Source: Cymbidium sinense
Lineage: Eukaryota; Streptophyta; Magnoliopsida; Asparagales; Orchidaceae
DNA: 64,000 bases
Direction: 5' to 3'
Assembly (NCBI GenBank): GCA_021442155.1
Contig: CM038221.1
Location: forward strand, 39,999,648 to 40,063,647
Part shown: positions 23,690 to 36,359 of the stretch, in pieces
Position numbering within the stretch: position 1 is the first letter of the stretch
Layout: each line of letters begins with the position of its first letter
Made by a program: the position numbers and the translations under genes
The notes under the pieces: model-generated
What the model was told of the DNA's origin: nothing
The model's database searches: none
The model's input: only the letters and a program-made list of their open reading frames with translations

Positions 23690-25245
23690 AATATTTTGAT
23701 TTGACCCCTTCCACACAAGTTAACATCATCGAGCGAAGACTCTAACAAATAATCTCGGATAGATCAAAACATTGTGGTTTCGATTAGTCCTACTCCACAC
23801 AGGTTAACGTCATCGAGCGAAGACTCTGATAAACAATCTTGGATATATCAAAACTTCAGACCTACTCCACACAGGTTAACTTCATCAAGCGAAGACTCTA
23901 ACAATAAACCTCAGATTGGTCAAAACTTCGCACCAACTCCTCACAGGTTAACATCATCGAGCGAAGACTCTGACAAACAGCCTCGAATAGGTCAAAACTT
24001 TAGACCTACTCCACACATGTTAATGTCATCGAGCAAAGAATTTGACAAACAACCTCTGATAGGTTAAAACTTGACCTACTCTCCATGTTAACGCCATCGA
24101 AAGCAAAGACTCACAAACAACCTCGATAGGTCAAAACTTTTACTCACACAAGTTAATATCATCGAAATAAGACTCGACAAACAACCCGATTGGTCAAAAC
24201 TTTGTACCTACTCCCCATCGAAACTCGACACAAACAACCTCGAATAGTCAAAACTTCATACCTACCCCACAGTTAACATCATCGAGCAAAACTCGACAAA
24301 CAACCTCGGATAAGTCAAAACTTCACCTACTCCAGTTAGCCATCGAAATACTTGACAAAAAACCTCGATTGGTCAAAGACCTACTCCCCAGGTTAACGCA
24401 TCGAAATAAGACTCTAACAAACAACCTCGATATGTCAAAACTTCACTACTCCACAGTTAACATCATCGAGCAAAACTCGACAAACATCCTCGATAGTCAA
24501 AACTTTGCACCTACTCCACACGATTAACGCCATCGAAATAATACTCGACAAATAACCTAGATAGTCAAAACCACTACTCCACACAGGTTAATGTCATCGA
24601 GTGAAGACTTTGACAAACAACCTCGGATATGTGAAAACTTCACACCTACTCCACACAGGTTAACGTCATCGAGCGAAGACTTTGAGAAACAACCTTGGAT
24701 GGGTCAAAAATCCTTAGCGGATTCGATTCAGCCTCTTTTATTCATGTTAACATCATCAAGTAAAACTTTGACAAACAATCTGATCAAAAAAATCTCAGAT
24801 TCGATTCAACCTCTTCCATACAGCATCGCATCAAGTAATACTTTGACAAATAACCTTGATGGGTCACAAATCCTTACTTGATTCGACTCTTTCATACGTT
24901 AACTTCAAGTAATACTTTGACAAACAACCTGGATGGGCCAAAATCCGATGATTGATTCGACCTCTTTCATATAAGTTAACGCCATCAAGTAACACTTTGA
25001 CAAACAACTGGATGGGTCAAAATCCGGTTTGATTCAACCTCTTCCATACAAGTTAATGTCATCAAGTAATAGTTTGACAAATAACCTCGGATGAGTCAAA
25101 AATTCTCAGCGGATTCCATTCAACCTCTTCCATACAGGTTAATGTCATCAAATAACACTTTAACAAACAACCTCGAATGGGTCAAAAATCCTCAGCGGGT
25201 TCGATTATACCCCTTCCATACAAGTCAACAACATCAAATAACATC
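23690..25245 (+). repeat. Tandem array A, ~72 bp units, about 20 copies
   Basis: Units contain CTACTCCACACAGGTTAACG, TCATCGAGCGAAGACTCTGA and CAAACAACCTCGGAT, then a GGTCAAAACTTC-like block. The first well-preserved units are spaced exactly 72 bp (23801 to 23873), which keeps a 24-residue frame open. Middle units (about 24070-24560) are shortened by many 1-8 base losses. Late units (24700-25240) form a second subtype with CCTCTTCCATACAGGTTAA and AAAATCCTCAGCGG. Confidence 0.9.
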
Positions 25246-25381
25246 ATGAAGAATGACACTCTGAAATTATCTACCATAATTTATGAGTTTTCTGAGGAAT
25301 GATTTCTAATTAATGCTTCCTCACCACCTTGACAGTTGTCAACTATTGGAGTTTCAAGAAAATCAATTTTCTATGAACTAA

Positions 25382-26370
25382 GGGCCTTGATCGCCTCCAA
25401 ACTCGGTTGGTCCAACGAGGACAGTTGACGTCTCTTTCGAGGGAAAACCAGAGCCTCGCAGTATGAACTACGTGTCATGATCGCCTACAAACCCAGTCGG
25501 TCCAACGAGGACAATTGACGTCTCTATTGAGGGAAAATCGGAGCCTCGTCCTATGAACTACGGGCCTTCATGACCTCTGAACCCGATCGGTTCGAGGCCG
25601 ACGCCTCTCAAGAAAATCGAGCTCGCCAGATAAACTACGGGTCTTGATCGCTATAAACCGTCCGACGGGATTGACGCTTCTCGAGGGAAAACTAGAGCCT
25701 CATCGTATGAACTGCGGGTCTTGATCGTCTCAAAACCCAGTCGGTCTGACGAGGATAGTTGACACCTCTCTCGAGGGAAAACGGAGTTCGTATGAACTAC
25801 GCCTTGGGCCTCAACCCGCCGCGTCCGACGATAGTTGACGCCTCTTTCTAGGGAAAATCGAAGCCTCGCCGTATGAACTATGGGCCTTGATTGCCTTCAA
25901 ACCCGCCGGTCAACGAGGATTGATGCCTCTCGAGGAAAACTGAGCCCTCCATGAACTATGGGGATCGCCAAACCTGGTCGGCAAGGACGCCTCTTCGAGA
26001 AAACCGTAGCGCCATGATTGCCTCTGAATCCGGTCGGTCCAACGAGGATAGTTGACGCCTCTCTCAAGGGAAAATCAGAGCCTTATCGTATAAACTACGG
26101 GTCTTGATCGCCTATAAACCCGGTCGGTCCGACAAGGACAACCGATGCCTCTCTCGAGGGAAAATCATAGCCTCGCTATATGAACTATGGGTCTTGATCG
26201 CCTTCAAACCCGGTCAGTCCGATGAGGACAGTTGACACCTTTCTTGAGGGAAAACCAAAGCCTTGCCGTATGAACTACGGGCCTTGATCGCCTCCAAACC
26301 TGGTCGGTCCGATGAGGACAGTTAATGCCTCTCTCGAGGGAAAATCAAAGTCTCACCATATGAGCTACGA
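25382..26370 (+). repeat. Tandem array B, ~90 bp units, about 11 copies
   Basis: Units contain GGGCCTTGATCGCCTCCAAA, then CCCGGTCGGTCC, AACGAGGACAGTTGACG and CTCTCGAGGGAAAA, and GCCTCGCCGTATGAACTAC. Starts at 25382, 25472 and 25562 give a 90 bp period. Some middle units (25600-26000) are shortened. The same unit occurs three to four times in element 1. Confidence 0.92.
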
Positions 26371-26604
26371 GTCTTGATCAGCAAAGCGAATGACCTACTT
26401 CTAAGAAGAAGGTAAGAGTTTTGCTGACAAAAGAAAGAAAAAAAAAAACTAAAAAATTTTTTTTTTACCCTAGCTCTTGAACTTCTGCTAAATAATTTCT
26501 CATCCAACGCAGAAAGAACACTAGAGCATATGAGAGTTGTGTCTCTTTACTTGACCATATGGGGGTTTTTATAGATCCACTATAGGGGGAAAGAGAGAAT
26601 AATT

Positions 26605-26760
26605 TTTAAAAAAAACTATCTCCTCATTATGATATTTAATTAGAAAAAAAAACCCTATCCTCATTATGACATTTAATTTAAAAAAAATTCTCTCCTCATT
26701 ATGACATTTAATTAAAAATAAATAAACCCCCTCTCCTCATTATGATATTTAATTAAAAAA
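26605..26760 (+). repeat. Short tandem repeat C, four units of ~45 bp
   Basis: Four copies of CTCCTCATTATGACATTTAA followed by T and an A-rich run; T replaces the C of GACATT in some copies. It lies between array B and the 3' LTR of element 2. Confidence 0.85.
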
Positions 26761-26819
26761 TAATCAAATAAATAAATATTAATAATTAATTAGTTAATAA
26801 ATAAATTAATACATCTAAC

Positions 26820-26904
26820 ATATGGGGGCAACTTATATGGCACTGAAAAGTTTAATATATATTTGGATGAAATAAGTAATGTCATTAAAAAATAGGGGGA
26901 CAAC
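26820..26904 (+). other. Polypurine tract and duplicated PPT/LTR junction of element 2
   Basis: AAAAAATAGGGGGACAAC at 26887-26904 directly precedes the 3' LTR and is a good polypurine tract. A second similar block, ATATGGGGGCAAC followed by TTATATGGCACTGAAAAG, lies about 75 bp upstream and mimics the tract plus the start of the LTR. Confidence 0.65.
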
Positions 26905-27970
26905 TGATATGATACTGAAAATTTCATTAATCTAAGCACGAATTTTGATGTCGAAAGCAATCTGATTCTGAGTCAAGACTAACCCAGATCAAGCGCTCAA
27001 AATATAATTGAAAAAATTGTGATATCAATCTGCTCCTAAATATAGAGTGTTTATAGTCAAATCGAGCGTCTTGATGAGCCAGATCTAACAAGCCTAAGAT
27101 CTCCTAATTCCGACTTTATTTGAGCATTCAAATACTTAAAATACATGAGATGATTTCGAGCCATCCGATGGAGTGGTTTGAATTTTGCATGTATTTATAG
27201 AAACGTCACTCCTTTAATCTATAAATAACTCCTCATTCTTTACATGGGAGGCAAAGCAAAGAGAGAGAGCTCTAAGGTTTGAAGATTCTCCAAGCATCTC
27301 TTACCACTCGACTTATCGACCACTACGGGCCGCTAACCACGCGGTCGCGCTGGCCGCCACTGCCGCGGCCTCACTCGACATTCATCATTGCGGTCATCCG
27401 CTAACCACTGCTGGTTAGCTGGTACACTGCCGGCCATCTCCACCGCCACCCGCTGCGATTGGCTACCATCGATCGCATCGTTATCCATTGCCGGTGCACT
27501 GCATACTGGCGATCATAGCCGACCACTTTGCTGACGCGCTGGCTGACGCCACGCTGCTGCCATTGCTCGCAACCACCACCCAATCATCATCGCTATTGAC
27601 AATCACTGTCGGTTACCACTGCCGACTATCGCCATCTCCTCAGGTTTTCTCATCGCCATCAGCCGCCATTTACGCCACCGCCGTTGTTCACCATCACCAA
27701 TCATTACTAACAAGCGCAAACCATTGTCGCGATACTATTGTTACCTCGATTATGGATTATCAGTTTTCTCATACAATTCTATAATCTCACGGGAAAACTT
27801 TGTACTCAAATAGATATATAGTGGAAAATTTTGTCTAGGCAGTGATTTTTTCCCTCTTTCAGGGTTTTTCACATAAAATCATGTGAGTTTCTTGTCACTC
27901 TTCAAATATCTAGGTATCTTTGGATTTTACAATTAATCGTAAATTTTATTCTACAACGATTTTAGACGCA
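26905..27970 (+). repeat. 3' LTR of element 2
   Basis: A 1066 bp LTR homologous to 22461-23411, with an intact TATA box (CTATAAATAA) near 27219-27228. It includes the same triplet-rich second half. Confidence 0.82.
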
Positions 27971-29061
27971 TACAATATAAGGGTTTATATTTTTATTTGA
28001 TAAAATGAACTTAATGTAATGTATTTGATGATAATCGATGGGGGTGGTGACAAGTGATTGATAATGATGGTACTGATGAATGGCGGCAATGCGATACGTG
28101 AGTAAAGAGGGTGGTGATCGATGGTCGACGATCGGTGATGGTGGTCGATGGTCCACGACCGGTGATGGTGGTTGATAGGCAATGGCTGATGATTGACAGC
28201 GGTGATCTTCACTTTATACTGAGGAATGCATTTAACAATTATCTAAATCATGTAAATTTCATATACATTAAATTTGAGTTAAATGATGAATTTAAAATGC
28301 ACTTAAATTTTACATTATAATTTAAATTCATCAAATCAAATAGTAGAATTTTCAAATCCCTGCATTCAAAATATAATACACTTATTTTAAAACTAACTAA
28401 ATAGCTCCTAAATAAATTCATATTAATAAAATATTTGTTAAATTTCTCTTATATAATTTTTATGATAATGACCTTTTGTTTCTTATATAGTTTTAGATAA
28501 GATCGCCGTCACCTAAGCGTATCGTATGGATCAACTCCAAAAAAAACTGTGAGGATATTTTGAGCGTTTTTTATCATTTTTTTAACTATAATTATTTTTA
28601 TATCTCTATCATTAGTTATCATATTTTATATAAACATTTCTATATTTTATTATTTTATTTTTAAAATCATCACAAAATTTTTTTTATTTAATAATTTTCT
28701 TATAATAAAAAATTTAATAAACACAAATAGCTTTAAGATTTTAATAATTTATTTTAAAATACTAATAATAAATCAAAAAAATATATGACTTTATTTGAAA
28801 TAGTTTTTTTTTGCGCTAGATCTGCGCGGTCCGTCGGTTGGGGGTCTCACTCCTAACGTGATGACTCACGATCGAGCATAACTGTATATACGTTTTTTGT
28901 CCTCACTGGCTCACCGGAAAAAAAAAAAATCTTTTTAATCATTGGGCTATAGATTTTTTTCATAACTTTTATAATTAATTTTTTAAATAATTATATGAAT
29001 TAATCAAATATATAAATTAAAATTCTGAAAATATTATGTCACCACTATAACATAAATAATA
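27971..29061. other. AT-rich DNA with a small GC-richer repeat patch
   Basis: At about 28040-28200 imperfect GGTGATGGTGGTCGATGGT-like units occur. They resemble the CCACC/CCATC triplets of the element 2 LTR in opposite orientation. The rest is AT-rich with no supported feature. Confidence 0.45.
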
Positions 29062-29210
29062 GTTCTGGTGGATTTACATACATATCACATAATTCTTATA
29101 TATTTACATATTTAAAAATTAAAATTAGATATTTATATATCTAATACTTTTCTATGCCTAAAAAGGTGCATTCAATAAAGTGATATTTTTAATGTGATAT
29201 TAAAAATTTG

Positions 29211-29274
<64 letters not shown>

Positions 29275-29338
29275 ATTAAAATTTAAGTATTAGATATGTA
29301 AATACATAAGAATTGTGTGGTATGTATATAAATTTCCT
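29062..29338. mobile_element. MITE-like inverted-repeat element with central (TA)n, copy 2
   Basis: The left arm (29068-29155) contains TTTACATACATATCACATAA and TTCTTATATATTTACATA, then ATATCTAATACTTTTC. The right arm (29278-29335) is its inverted counterpart, with AAGTATTAGATATGTAAATA and CATAAGAATTGTGTGG. The centre holds about 29 TA dinucleotides (29212-29269). Similar arms occur at 22003-22112. Confidence 0.62.
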
Positions 29339-31426
29339 TAAATAATTTGGTGCAGCCTGACATGACGACTGACGTGGATAGATGGATGGATCTGCACGGG
29401 CTTATGTGGAGTATCTGTATATAATATAATTAAGGATTTAAAAGTGTTTCATTAAATTTCAAAATTAATTTATAATCTTTGTAGTAAGCCATTAATCCAT
29501 GCAAAAAATATCAATAGCCGCAGAATTTGGTGTTTTAATTATATTAAAATTCCGATGAATAAGGACTTCTAAACTATCACACATAAATAAAATTGAAATT
29601 CGCATAAACTGAGCTATTTGAGATCAATTTTATTTTTTATTTTTTAATTTATTATATTCTTTTTAAAAATATATTATTTTGATGTCTTTTAATGCTATAT
29701 TCTTTAAGTGAGATCTTAAATCCTTTCGTATGTTGCTGTGCAACAACTATTTTAAACATTGTATTTGTCACATTTAAAAAAATGAAATAAAATGAACAAA
29801 ATGACAAAAAGAGAAGTGAGTGGAGAAAGAAAGAGAGTATTAAATTTTTTTTGCTATCTCATTCAAGCTCATATCATCTATCTATAGATAAAAGATGAGA
29901 GTAACATATTAAATCAACATTCATAATTTATAACCATTAATAGATGTTATTTTAAGTTTTAAATTTATTAATTTATTTGTATTTATTTAATTTTTGTTTT
30001 ATGTTATAAAATTAATTTAATAATATTAATTTTAACATTTCAACGTTATAACGTTATATTATTTTTCTTAAATTTACCATAATAATTCCCTCCCCAATTA
30101 AAAAAATTATAAATAAAATAATTGGTGGTAAATAAAATAAGAGATCAAATATCAAATTTCTCATTCTTGGATAACTTTTATCATGCATTTAGTGAAAGTA
30201 CCTTCAGATTTTAAACTTTCACTTAATATAATCAAAATCTAACAATAATACAAATACCATAATAACTAAGTTTTGATCTAGATATATAAATTATTGTATC
30301 ATTTAGTGCACACATGATATGACACACTGCAAGTTCTACTCAAGAGTGCACTTTATAGGTAATACATTTTCATTTCAATTCATAAGTATTTTAGGACACT
30401 AATAAAATCTCATTGTAGTGTCATATTACTGCAACACTTATATATGTTAGATTTTTAACACACAATGCAACTATAATATCTCACAAAATTTTTAACTTTG
30501 ATCACATTTAGAGCAATAACTTAACCTCCTTTTCATTGCATTTTACCACAATTATATGTATTTATAGGGATTGCATTTAAAATATTTAGAATTATGCTTT
30601 TATCAATCATTTGATTAACTTCATTTTTAAGACATTAAACCTTATCATGGTATTTTAAATATGAATACTGAGTTTCCACTATGACGAATATTTTAACCAC
30701 ATCCCCTCTAATAATCTTAATATACAAGTCTTTGCAAGCCCTTTCGTCAATAGATCTGTAATAGTTTTCTCAAAGCAAATAAAATGGTATATGACAATAC
30801 ATCTTTTAAATAATTTATATGAAGAATCATGTCTTATTCTCATATGACATTTTTTATCATTGTATTTTACACTTTTGTTTTTGTTATAGCAACTTGATTA
30901 TCATGATTTATTAAAATAACGGGTACAAATTTTTTAATACAAGACAAATAAATTAATAAACTTTAAGTCGCTCTGCTTCAGAAGTAACAAGATCAAGTGT
31001 TATAAATTTTACTTTCAGAGTAGATCTAGAGATTAATGTTTGTTTAGTAGATTTTTATGATATTGCATCATCATAAAATAAGACATATTGACTTTGTTTG
31101 TGTTGGTAGTATCACAATATCCTACTATCTTATAGAAAATCACTATATTGAATGTGTGTAAAGAGTGAGCCAGTGAGCGAAACTTGTTAGTTGTTCTCGT
31201 TTGAAAATTTTTGTTCATTATGTGTTCGAAATGGCTCGAAATTTCATTTCATATTGCTTTTGAAAATTGCTTTGTTCGTGTTCAACTCGTATTCAAAATT
31301 GGCTCGAAATAATAATCCGAAAAATTTGTATGAGGGAAGATTCAAACTTGGGACAATCTTTTGTATAATAAAAATTTTAATCACTAAGCCATGCTCGCAT
31401 TTGTGATATGTGTATGTGTTCGTATG

Positions 31427-31428
<2 letters not shown>
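29339..31428. other. AT-rich intergenic DNA
   Basis: No gene is supported. Around 31150-31410 there is a patch with repeated GGCTCGAAAT and TCGAACTTG-like words that looks like transposon debris, but I cannot name a family. Confidence 0.45.
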
Positions 31429-31485
<57 letters not shown>

Positions 31486-31630
31486 TAGTAATAAATAAAA
31501 ATAATAGTAATAAATAAAAATAATATTAATAAATAATAATAGTAATAAATAAAATAATAGTAATAAATAAAATAATAGTAATAAAAATAATAATAATAAT
31601 AATAGTAATAATAATATAATATAATATAAT
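31429..31630. repeat. (AAT)n microsatellite, expanded and interrupted
   Basis: About 200 bp of AAT/ATA repeats with scattered AAATAAAT and AGT interruptions. The long minus-strand open frame over it codes mostly Tyr and Leu and is an artefact of the repeat. Confidence 0.95.
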
Positions 31631-32899
31631 ATTTTTATTTTATAAATCGAAACACACATCAAATAAATGATTGTTCTGCTCATTTCGTTTATATATCGAG
31701 CAAAAATGTCATTTGGCTTCGTTAGCGACACTGCGACCAGCGAACAAACTTTTAAATAAGCTTTTTGACACTAAATATAATAGTTTATTATGCCTTTTAA
31801 ATATTTATTTATTTATTTAATTCTTTCCAATTAGCTCACTTGTGTTACTAACATATCTACTCAACTTTCCTATCTTAAATGGTGGTCGACAGACCAACTC
31901 CTTCCCATTGCTTCATTATTTCTCTTAGGTGGTAGCAAACAAGGGGCATGGGAAACCAAATCTCCACCAAACATATTTTCATTTAATTTCTCCATTAAAA
32001 GTTAACTACTTTCACTTGTATAACTATTTATTTGTGACTTCATTCATTCATTCTTGTGAAATGTAGATTTAAAATTTTTAACAATATTTTTAATTTATAA
32101 CTTATATTTTGTTTGAAGTTGTTTGAAACTCATGTATTTCACACTAACTTTCCTATTTGGAGTTAGATCTATGATTAATTAGCTTATGGTTTATATTTTT
32201 ATTAAAATCTTAATTTGAGATTTTTAAGTGATCTATTTTTGCAATTAATTTTAGGTGTTTAATTGCTCATAATGCTAGCACGATGAACTTTTTAAAACAT
32301 GTTAAAAGATCAAAACTAGAAGCTTACAAAATTGTGACTGTATTGATCATCATAATGTTCTTAATATATCTCCCTTGTTTAGTGTTAAAATTATATAAAT
32401 TTTGATTGGCTTTAAATGCAATATCAAATTAGTGGCTAAATTACACTTGTCGACCAGCTCTGTTCTTCTCATGGTGCACACTATTCACTCTCTTTGCCCA
32501 AGCTCTCCCCTTACATTCTCCCTCGATCTCATCAACTAGCCTTAGGATGTCATTAGCGCACACTAATTAAGAATCCCAATTAATTTATGATTTAGGGGAC
32601 AATTATGACCTTTTTATAGAAGGTTTGATCCTTCAATAGAAGGTACTTAAAATCTTAGTATGTTATATCAAATGTTTACAAGCTATAAAAAATCAGACAC
32701 TTAAGTCATATTGGGCTTTAATTATATAATTATTATTAATTATAAAATTTATATGGAACAAAACTCTATTTCTCACACTTCTTAATTTATACGGGATGTG
32801 GATATCTGTAATGAATGATTACGAATATACAATAGGTTGCATCCAAATAGAAAAAGTTTAACTAACAAATTCTTGAATGATGTTTAGCACTTTGTGTAT
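31631..32899. other. AT-rich DNA left of the CACTA transposase
   Basis: No coding motif was found. The 5' terminus of the CACTA element should lie in this stretch or a little outside it. CACTGCGACCAGCGAAC at about 31727 begins with a CACTA-like word, but it does not match the 3' terminus, so I did not accept it. Confidence 0.4.
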
Positions 32900-33399
32900 A
32901 TGACATCTCAACTTTCTCTTTATCTTTTAAAAGAAGAGTTTCAGTGTTTATGTGTGAGGCACCAGAATCAGACATACTTAATTCAGATGAAGTCATATTG
33001 GACTTATATCAAGAAAATTTTAACCAAATTATTAGTTTTGGGCTTCACATGATAAGTATGAGTCACATATTGATGCTAAAGCTAGTGCCTTGATGAGTTA
33101 TGCACCTTTAGCTGAATCTGATTCAAGAGGCTATGAAAATTTGATCTTTAATGCAACAAGAACTTAGTTTGTTGAAGTAACAAAGAGGAACCACAAAACA
33201 AAAAAGCTTAATAATTTTTCAACCTATTAAATGTAGCATGAGAAGGTTATAAGAAGGTTATATAAGACCATAAAATTCATAAGAACTAAATAATATACCA
33301 CATGAATATTTTAACCAATTTAGAGTGGTACTTAAAGAGACTAACTCACAAGAAAACTTTATTTCAAAGGACTTACACATAACAAAAAATAAATAAATA

Positions 33400-36160
33400 A
33401 ATAATTAATTAAATGTCAACAATTAGGTTTGAGCTAAAAAAGATTGATTGTTGTGTTAATAATTATATATTATTCTACAAGAATGACATTAGATGTTTAA
33501 TGCTAATTTTGTGGAGTACCTAGATTCAAGTCACATAGTAAAAAACAACATAAATAGAAAGATGTTCTTTATAATTTATTTGTCACTTATTCCACATCTT
33601 CAGAGACTATACACATCTATGCATTCCACTAAACATATGAGATGGCACCATGAGAGAGTAAGCGAATTAATTTTTTTAGTCATTAATTAGATGAAGAAGT
33701 GTTGAAGCATTTTAATCATACTTATCCTAATTTTACAGTTGAACTATGCAACGTCAGACTTGATTTATGTGTTGATAGTTTCACGACATATAGTTAGTCT
33801 GCCATCTTATTCATGTTGATTAGTAATAGTTACACCATATAATCTACCTATAAAAGTGTGCACGACCACACCTATTTTGTTACTTAATCTAATTATACCG
33901 CCACATAACCCTAAAAGAAAAATTGATATCTTTTTGCAACATTTGATTGATGAGCTAAAAAATCTTATGGGAAAGTAGTGTACTCATGTAGACTTTCCTG
34001 TGTATAAAATATGATCAGGGTGGAGCACTGCTGGAAAGTTGGTATATTCATATTGCATGAATTTATCAAAGATTTTTGCTCTAAAAATGATAGAAATTTT
34101 TTTATGTAAGTTCCTTCATGTTGATCACCCATTTAAAAGAAATAAGAATGTATTTATCAAAAATAAAGTTCAAATAAAATTCAAGCCTCCTCCACCAAGA
34201 TTAAGTGAGAATGAATTATGATAAATAATCAATTCAATTTCAACTATAATTGATTCTCTAATGTTATTTAACAATAGTATTCCAAGTTATGGTGTAAATC
34301 ATAACTAAAAATGTAATATTTTCTAAGATTTATCTTATTTATAATCTAATTTGGTTAGATTTATTCTTGATATGATGCATATAGAAAAAAAAGTATTTTT
34401 GTCAATATATTCAACATGATGATGGATGTTAAGAAAAAAAAAAGATAATGTGAATTCCATATTAAACTTAAAGAAATATAACATGAGAAGAGATTTTGAG
34501 TCACGTGGTAAAATTTTAAATCCTAAAGTTAAGTAATGTCTTATATAGATCAATGAAGAATAATTTATGGGTGGGTACAATCCTAAAGTTGTTAAATGGG
34601 TATACATTTAACTTGAGTTGATGCATAGATTTAAGGACAATAAAGATATTTATAATTGGAAGATATGATTTTTCATATGTTTATGTAATATTTATTGCCA
34701 ATTGAATTTAGTAATTTACCTAATCAAATACTAAATCTCTTGATTGAGCTTAGTTTATTTTTCAATGAATTGTGTTCAGCTTGATTAAATGGGGATCCTC
34801 TAAGGCAACTTGAAACCAACATTCCACTCATATTGTGTAAGCTTAAGAGGATATTCCCCTTACTTCTTTTGATTGAATGGAGCATCTATCAATACATCCA
34901 TAGAAGTTAGAGTTGATGGAGATCTAATGCATTATCGATTGAATGTATCCTTTAAGAGGTACATATATCTAATTCTTAAAGTTATTGTAGATTTTTGAAT
35001 AAACTCAATAAAATTATGAAAAATAAAGTATATCCTGAAGACTCAATATATGAAGCTTATTTAATTTAAGAGACTATAAATTTGTGCTCCTACTATTTCA
35101 AGCCACATGTACAGAAAGATGATGTCAAAGATTTTGGAGCTTCATAAAACATGCTTTCATTTTCTAACATTTTAGAAAACCATTAGGTATAAGCACTTCA
35201 AGATATTTGGATAATAAAGAGCTATGGGGAGCGATACTCAATATTCTTTTTAATTACGATGAAGTTCAACCTTTTCTTTAGTAAGATTGTTGGCATAATA
35301 ATATATAATTTATTTTTTATTGTGACTTAGATATGATGTATATTTGATCATTTAAATTTCAATATTAACTTCAAGTTATTTGTGAAGTCTTTGTAATTAG
35401 ATAGTGCTACCACTATTTATAAGAAGATTGAAGATGAATTCTTAACATTGTTTAGATTACATGTAAGTTATTATAATAATGATCTAGATTTTTGTTAAAT
35501 TTATTTGCTATGTTTTCTTACATAGCTCTACTTAAAAGTTCATGAATGGAGTAATATAGAGAAGAAGTAAGACCTTCATGATCTTACTTAGGGACCCAAG
35601 GAAGAAAGACATATAACTCTATTGTGTACATTAAAGGTAATACATATTCAGATGATGAGACAGATTATTAAGAAGTCTTATAAGAGATTATATGGCTATA
35701 ATATCTTGATTCTAATGAGAGAAATGTCATCACATTCAATTGTGACTAGATTGATCCCGTTCTTAATAGAAGAACAAGGACACACAAATTATATGGCATC
35801 ACTAAAGTGAAATTGAGCAGAAAATATGCTTTGTTAGATCCCTTCATTTTTTTGTATTAACTCATCTAGGTGTATTACCTTAGATATCTTGGGGAAAAAA
35901 AAAAGAATTGAGTAGTGATAATTAAGATCAAGCCTAAAGTAAGAGTTGAAGTTCAAAATATTATTGATCTTACTCATCAAGAAGAGAAGATGATAAGTTT
36001 TAGACTTCTAAGTAACGATGTTGAGTCCAATAATATGCTTAAAAATATTAGCGCTAATTATGAAAAAGTTATTCAATCTAGTGATAAGTATAGTGATGAT
36101 GATGATGATCATGAGATTTTAAATTCAACTTATCATGATTCACCAAATAAAATTACATAA
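33400..36160 (+). pseudogene. TNP2-like CACTA transposase relic
   Basis: The catalytic transposase of CACTA elements, here broken by many stops. The frame 33493-33690 holds LSLIPHLQRLYTSMHSTKHM followed by RWHHERVS, the conserved 'PLIPRLQRLY..DMRWH' block of Transposase_21. At 33860-33980 IIPPHNPKRKIDIFLQHLID is preserved. The frame 34039-34221 has VDHPFKRNKNVFIKNKV and PPPRLSENEL. Around 34350-34440 LDMMHIEKKVF matches the H-I-E-K-N-V motif. At 34840-35280 the CKLKRIFP, YPEDSIYEAY and LFNYDEVQPF segments correspond to DUF4218. The frame 35915-36160 begins IKIKPKVRVEVQN, the end of DUF4216, followed by an acidic tail. Frames change repeatedly, and introns may account for some gaps. Confidence 0.88.
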
Positions 36161-36359
36161 CATGTATCTTTAATGTAGAAAATTCTTTTATTTTCTCCTT
36201 ATAACAATTAAAATGATGCTTTACCACACATGTTTTAATACTTAGAATGTACTTTTCTTTATTTTATCAAATACTGTATTTACACACTATCTTTTTTTAA
36301 TTATGATACCTTAACTAATTTTTACAGTTCTAATCATTATAAATTTCTCTTTGTAATAG

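Larger units (their letters stand above)
22461..27970 (+). mobile_element. Non-autonomous LTR retrotransposon related to element 1 (element 2)
   Basis: LTRs at 22461-23411 and 26905-27970 start TGATATGA(C/T)AC and end near GACGCA. They share long blocks with element 1's LTRs, such as GAGTGGTTTGGATTTT and a GATCTAACAA..CCTAAGATCT segment. The interior (23412-26904) has no gag, protease, RT or integrase. It consists of a 72 bp array, a 90 bp array, a ~45 bp array and a polypurine tract. Mobilisation would need proteins from an element-1-like partner. No clean target duplication was found. Confidence 0.83.

Noticed and set aside
23774..24067. Open frame coding a 24-residue repeat protein
   Set aside because: The frame is open only because the unit is 72 bp, a multiple of three. 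It breaks where units lose bases, and nothing else supports a protein.
23690..26370. CRISPR-like array
   Set aside because: Units of 72 and 90 bp repeat along their whole length with no unique spacers, they sit inside an LTR element, and the window is plant nuclear DNA.
31384..31731. Long minus-strand frame rich in Tyr and Leu
   Set aside because: It is a translation of the (AAT)n microsatellite.
31727..31745. CACTGCGACCAGCGAAC as the 5' terminus of the CACTA element
   Set aside because: Beyond the first three bases it does not match the inverse of the 3' terminus, and no subterminal repeats follow it.
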